The notes under the pieces are model-generated. The model was not told the origin of the DNA. It ran no database searches and was given only the letters and a program-made list of their open reading frames with translations. Shown piece by piece: positions 23,921 through 26,497 of a stretch of DNA of 26,497 nt. The DNA is from Bacteroidales bacterium (lineage in GTDB: Bacteria; Bacteroidota; Bacteroidia; Bacteroidales; Paludibacteraceae), in the NCBI GenBank assembly GCA_900766775.1, contig CAAFXN010000172.1, forward strand, positions 1 to 26,497, read 5' to 3'. A program made the translations under genes and the position numbers. How positions within the stretch are numbered: position 1 is the first letter of the stretch; the number at the start of each line of letters is the position of its first letter.

Positions 23921-23945
23921 CCACTAACCACTAATCACTGACCAC
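23904..23945. repeat. Heptamer array across stop and start (TAACCAC family)
   Basis: Six 7-bp units lie here: TAACCAC x4, TAATCAC and TGACCAC. The array begins inside the DUF4960 gene, supplies its stop codon TAA at 23918-23920, and ends 2 bp before the GH32 start codon. Unit length is not a multiple of three, so a unit gain or loss would change the C-terminus and the spacing to the next gene. Confidence 0.92.
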
Positions 23946-23947
23946 TT

Positions 23948-25621
23948 ATGAAAACCGCACAATTTCTAACCAAACTCTCCCCCTTTGTAGGGGGAGTTGG
24001 AGGGGGTCCTGAGGGCTTGGGTAGGCTTCTCCTCTTGTCTCTTTGCACCATCTTTTCTGCATGCAGCGAGCAGCGTATCGTCCCCGTCCCCGAACGCGAC
24101 TGGGAGCATACCACCTATCTCTTTGCTTCCTCCGATGAGCCGAAGTCAGATACCTATTACCGTCCCTATGCAGGCTATGTAGGGGATGTGATGCCGCTCT
24201 ATGACCCTCAGAGCAAGACCTTTAAGATTGGCTACCTGCAAGATTTCCGTCCCAACCCCGTAGGCACTTACCATCCTATTTGGGGCGTGGAGACGGCAGA
24301 CGTGGCGCACTATACCTCCCTGGACGAAATCATCCCTTGCGGCGGTATCAACGAGCAGGATGCAGCCTTGGGTACAGGTTGCTTCGTCTATAGCGAGGAG
24401 CAGGGACGCTACTACTGTTTCTATACAGGTCATCGCTACGAATTGTTGCAAGCCGAGGATAGCCGCGAGATAGTACAGATGGCGGTTTCCTCCGATTTCA
24501 AGACTTGGACCAAGAGCCGCACCTTCCTTTTGCGTGGGCGCGACTACGGCTATTCGTCCAACGACTTCCGCGACCCCTGTATCTTCCGTACCGATGACGG
24601 CATTTACCATATGCTCGTCTCCACCACCGCCAATGGCAAAGGCGTGTTGGCGGAGTTCACATCGGCTAACCTCACCGACTGGACACACCAAGGGGTCTTT
24701 ATGACCATGATGTGGGACCGTTTCTACGAGTGCCCCGATGTGTTCCAAATGGGCGAATGGTGGTATCTCGTCTATAGCGAGATACACAGTGCGGTGCGTC
24801 GGGTGCAGTATTTCAAAGGGCGCACCCTCGATGAACTGAAAGCAACCACGAAAGACGACGCCGGTATGTGGCCCGATGACCATGAGGGTTTCTTGGATAG
24901 CCGAGGCTTGTATGCAGGCAAGACAGCAAGCGATGGGCAGAACCGCTATCTATGGGGATGGTGTCCTACCCGTAGTGGAAAAGACAATGCCAATGTGGGT
25001 AAACAAGCACCCGAATGGGCAGGCAGCATGGTGGCGCACCGCGTGGTGCAGCACCCCGATGGCTCGCTCTCGCTCGGAGAGGTAGATGCCATACGGCAGA
25101 AATACGCCCAAGACCGGAAGGTGGTGGTGATGCGTCGGCAAGGCGAGGTGCAAGAAGCCGACGGAAGGTATGTCCTGCAAGAGGGCAGCAACATCCTCTT
25201 CAATCGCTTGGGCTACCACAACCATATCCGTCTCACAGTGAAGACGGAAGGCGCGAGTGATAAGTTCGGTATCTCCCTTTGCCGAGGCACATCGGCAACA
25301 ATATGCGAGGCAGACTCCGGTGTGTACTACTCTTTGGTCATTAATCCCGAGAGCGAGACCCGCCGCAAAATCAACTTCGAGCAAGAGGGAGAAAACGGCA
25401 AGGGCTTTATTGCTAACATCGACGGCTACACTTTCCCAACCCCCTCAGACAACACCTACCATATAGATATCTACACCGACAACTCCGTCTTGGTGATGTA
25501 TGTAAACGATAATGTCTGCTACACCAATCGTGTCTATGGCATTGCCCGGAACTGCTGGAGTATCAATGCTTACACCGGCGCTATATCCGTGTACGATATT
25601 GCCGTAAGTCAGTATGAATAG
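23948..25621 (+). CDS. GH32-family fructan hydrolase lipoprotein
   Basis: This is a predicted cell-surface fructan-active enzyme of 557 residues. Type II signal: FSAC with C39. The five-bladed propeller domain (about 70-370) shows a GH32-type triad: D80 in VGDVMPLYD (where classic members have WMNDPNG), D209 in the RDP motif (DFRDPCIF) and E261 in the EC motif (YECPDVF). A C-terminal beta-sandwich (about 375-555) contains NRLGYHNHIRLTVKTEG and YHIDIYTDNSVLVMYVNDN. It most likely hydrolyses levan or inulin to oligosaccharides taken up by the SusC/D pair. Endo or exo action cannot be told from the sequence. The signal peptide contains a repeat-encoded block (LSPFVGGVGGGPEGLG, residues 10-25) between the positive start and the hydrophobic core. 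The gene follows DUF4960 by 27 bp. Confidence 0.87.
   Translation: MKTAQFLTKLSPFVGGVGGGPEGLGRLLLLSLCTIFSACSEQRIVPVPERDWEHTTYLFASSDEPKSDTYYRPYAGYVGDVMPLYDPQSKTFKIGYLQDFRPNPVGTYHPIWGVETADVAHYTSLDEIIPCGGINEQDAALGTGCFVYSEEQGRYYCFYTGHRYELLQAEDSREIVQMAVSSDFKTWTKSRTFLLRGRDYGYSSNDFRDPCIFRTDDGIYHMLVSTTANGKGVLAEFTSANLTDWTHQGVFMTMMWDRFYECPDVFQMGEWWYLVYSEIHSAVRRVQYFKGRTLDELKATTKDDAGMWPDDHEGFLDSRGLYAGKTASDGQNRYLWGWCPTRSGKDNANVGKQAPEWAGSMVAHRVVQHPDGSLSLGEVDAIRQKYAQDRKVVVMRRQGEVQEADGRYVLQEGSNILFNRLGYHNHIRLTVKTEGASDKFGISLCRGTSATICEADSGVYYSLVINPESETRRKINFEQEGENGKGFIANIDGYTFPTPSDNTYHIDIYTDNSVLVMYVNDNVCYTNRVYGIARNCWSINAYTGAISVYDIAVSQYE
23975..24016 (+). repeat. Repeat inside the GH32 signal peptide (copy F)
   Basis: A perfect stem CTCCCCCT-TTGT-AGGGGGAG (23977-23996) is followed by TTGGAGGGGGTCCTGAGGGC. 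Bases 23985-24009 are identical to the complement of 9465-9489. It is in the same frame as copies A, B and E. Confidence 0.88.
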
Positions 25622-25667
25622 ATAGCAATGCAATATATGTTGAAAGATATAGCAAAAACAATGGGAG

Positions 25668-25733
25668 TGCAACATTTGTTATACAACTTGCAACATATCG
25701 TATAGTGTATTTTCTTCGCTTTGCGTAATTTTG
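25668..25733 (+). promoter_or_regulatory. Promoter of the last gene with tandem AraC-type operator
   Basis: TGCAACATTTGTTATA (25668-25683) is identical to the site before the susC-like gene. A second copy, TGCAACATATCGTATA (25689-25704), begins exactly 21 bp later. The -7 box TAATTTTG (25726-25733) starts 37 bp after that copy, the same distance as before the susC-like gene. The -33 position again reads ATAG rather than TTTG. An A/T-rich leader of about 75 bp follows. Confidence 0.72.
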
Positions 25734-25815
25734 CAAGCGAATTTGGGACACGAAACGCAATTCAAACCAAAAATAAACAAATTCAAATTAATTATTAACT
25801 AAAAATTCAAATGCC

Positions 25816-26497
25816 ATGAAAAAGATTTTTTCTTCCATTGCATTGTTGTGCATTGCCATGGTGATGCATGCCCAAGTGGCGTATCTGATTCCTGTAACCG
25901 ACAAGTCTGCTGCGGAGTTAACCGACATCGTTGCTGCTTTGCCGGAGATTTCCTTTGGTGATGTACAGCAGAACCCCGAGCGCAATGCTTATAATTGGTT
26001 CCATACGACATACCCTGATGGTCAGGTATTTACCCTAAAAGATGTAAAGGATGGTAAGTTATTAGTAGGAGAAGGAGAAACGAAGACTCCTGCGGTGAAG
26101 GTTTTGTGGATTTATGTAGATAGATTTGGACTTTCTCTTAACGATTATGATGCGTTGTTCAACTACGAAGTACACGACCCTCTGAAAGCCTTTGTGAAAG
26201 CCGGTGGTAATATCTTCACCGCCGGACAGGCGGCTCGCGTGGTAGCAGGCATCGGGCGTACTGCCTATTGGCCAGGGTATCAGTCTGTGAATGTGCAAAC
26301 AAATAAACCGGCTAATGATAAGTGGTTTGTTACCACCGACTTCTGCACGGGTCGCGACCTGAAAGGACATGCCGCTTTCGCCACTTGCGTGGATAAGGCC
26401 GAGAGAGATGGTGTGGCGAATGCTATTTTTCCGTTAACAAGCAATGCCGGCACCTATGCACGTACCGACAACAACAACGTGTGGGGCGATTGGAATC
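25816..26497 (+). CDS. Secreted DUF4960-like protein, cut by window end (partial)
   Basis: The reading frame is open from ATG 25816 to the end of the window (227 residues seen). A preceding ATG at 25811 runs into a stop after two codons. It has a type I signal peptide (MKKIFSSIALLCIAMVMHAQ). The segment VKVLWIYVDRFG ... LKAFVKAGGNIFTAGQAARV ... and NNVWGDWN parallels VIWWHFHRDGG ... FQKYIDNGGTLLLSRYATY ... and WHIGDDWGG in the gene at 22514. I therefore read it as a diverged DUF4960-like domain, without the lipobox and Ig-like repeats. Function is unknown. The shared promoter layout places it in the same regulon as the susC-like gene. The C-terminus, which could show a sorting signal or additional domains, is not in the window. 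Confidence 0.68.
   Translation, partial: MKKIFSSIALLCIAMVMHAQVAYLIPVTDKSAAELTDIVAALPEISFGDVQQNPERNAYNWFHTTYPDGQVFTLKDVKDGKLLVGEGETKTPAVKVLWIYVDRFGLSLNDYDALFNYEVHDPLKAFVKAGGNIFTAGQAARVVAGIGRTAYWPGYQSVNVQTNKPANDKWFVTTDFCTGRDLKGHAAFATCVDKAERDGVANAIFPLTSNAGTYARTDNNNVWGDWN

Overview
The window looks like a piece of an uncultured Bacteroidales (Bacteroidota) genome, most likely a metagenome contig. Supporting signs are a SusC/SusD pair, a Porin_10-type putative porin, five -7 boxes matching the Bacteroidetes consensus TAnnTTTG, A/T-rich leaders without clear Shine-Dalgarno sequences, and glycogen genes in a Bacteroides-like order. The first 31 bases are Illumina adapter, so real sequence starts at base 32 and the first gene is cut there.

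Minus-strand half (32-11325), read in transcription order: mannose-1-phosphate guanylyltransferase with its own promoter; a small lipoprotein of the type paired with radical SAM enzymes; a glycogen cluster of GH133-type debranching protein, GT4/glycogen-synthase-like transferase and GH57 protein; a putative porin that overlaps the GH57 gene; a beta-phosphoglucomutase-like HAD phosphatase; a two-gene HATPase plus STAS-like module with its own promoter; and the 5' part of pheT. Compared with canonical motifs as I recall them, the GH57 protein has lost both catalytic acids and the debranching protein has lost the RD acid, so this glycogen locus may be partly non-catalytic.

The 622-bp divergent region (11326-11947) holds two outward TAnnTTTG promoters, a 228-bp minisatellite of 11-bp units and a pair of interleaved inverted repeats.

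Plus-strand half (11948-26497): a dipeptidyl peptidase IV gene, then a fructan-type polysaccharide utilization locus (PUL). The PUL consists of an MFS sugar permease, a membrane sensor-regulator, SusC, SusD, a DUF4960 surface lipoprotein, a GH32 lipoprotein and a second DUF4960-like secreted protein cut by the window end. The regulator joins a BT1754-like periplasmic sugar-binding domain to one transmembrane helix and an AraC DNA-binding domain, with no kinase or receiver. The susC-like gene and the last gene share a 16-bp motif, and the promoter-proximal site lies at identical distance from the -7 box in both. This predicts a small regulon: periplasmic fructose or oligofructose is sensed, and uptake and degradation genes are switched on.

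Running through the window is a dense set of short GC-rich hairpin repeats. Some lie between genes. Others sit inside coding sequences in frame: porin loop, ManC loop, sensor-regulator twice, GH32 signal peptide and lipoprotein C-terminus. The four coding-strand copies of the main family use the same reading frame. Separate short tandem repeats, mostly 7 bp or multiples, lie at gene junctions close to start or stop codons. No rRNA, tRNA, CRISPR array or transposase gene was seen.
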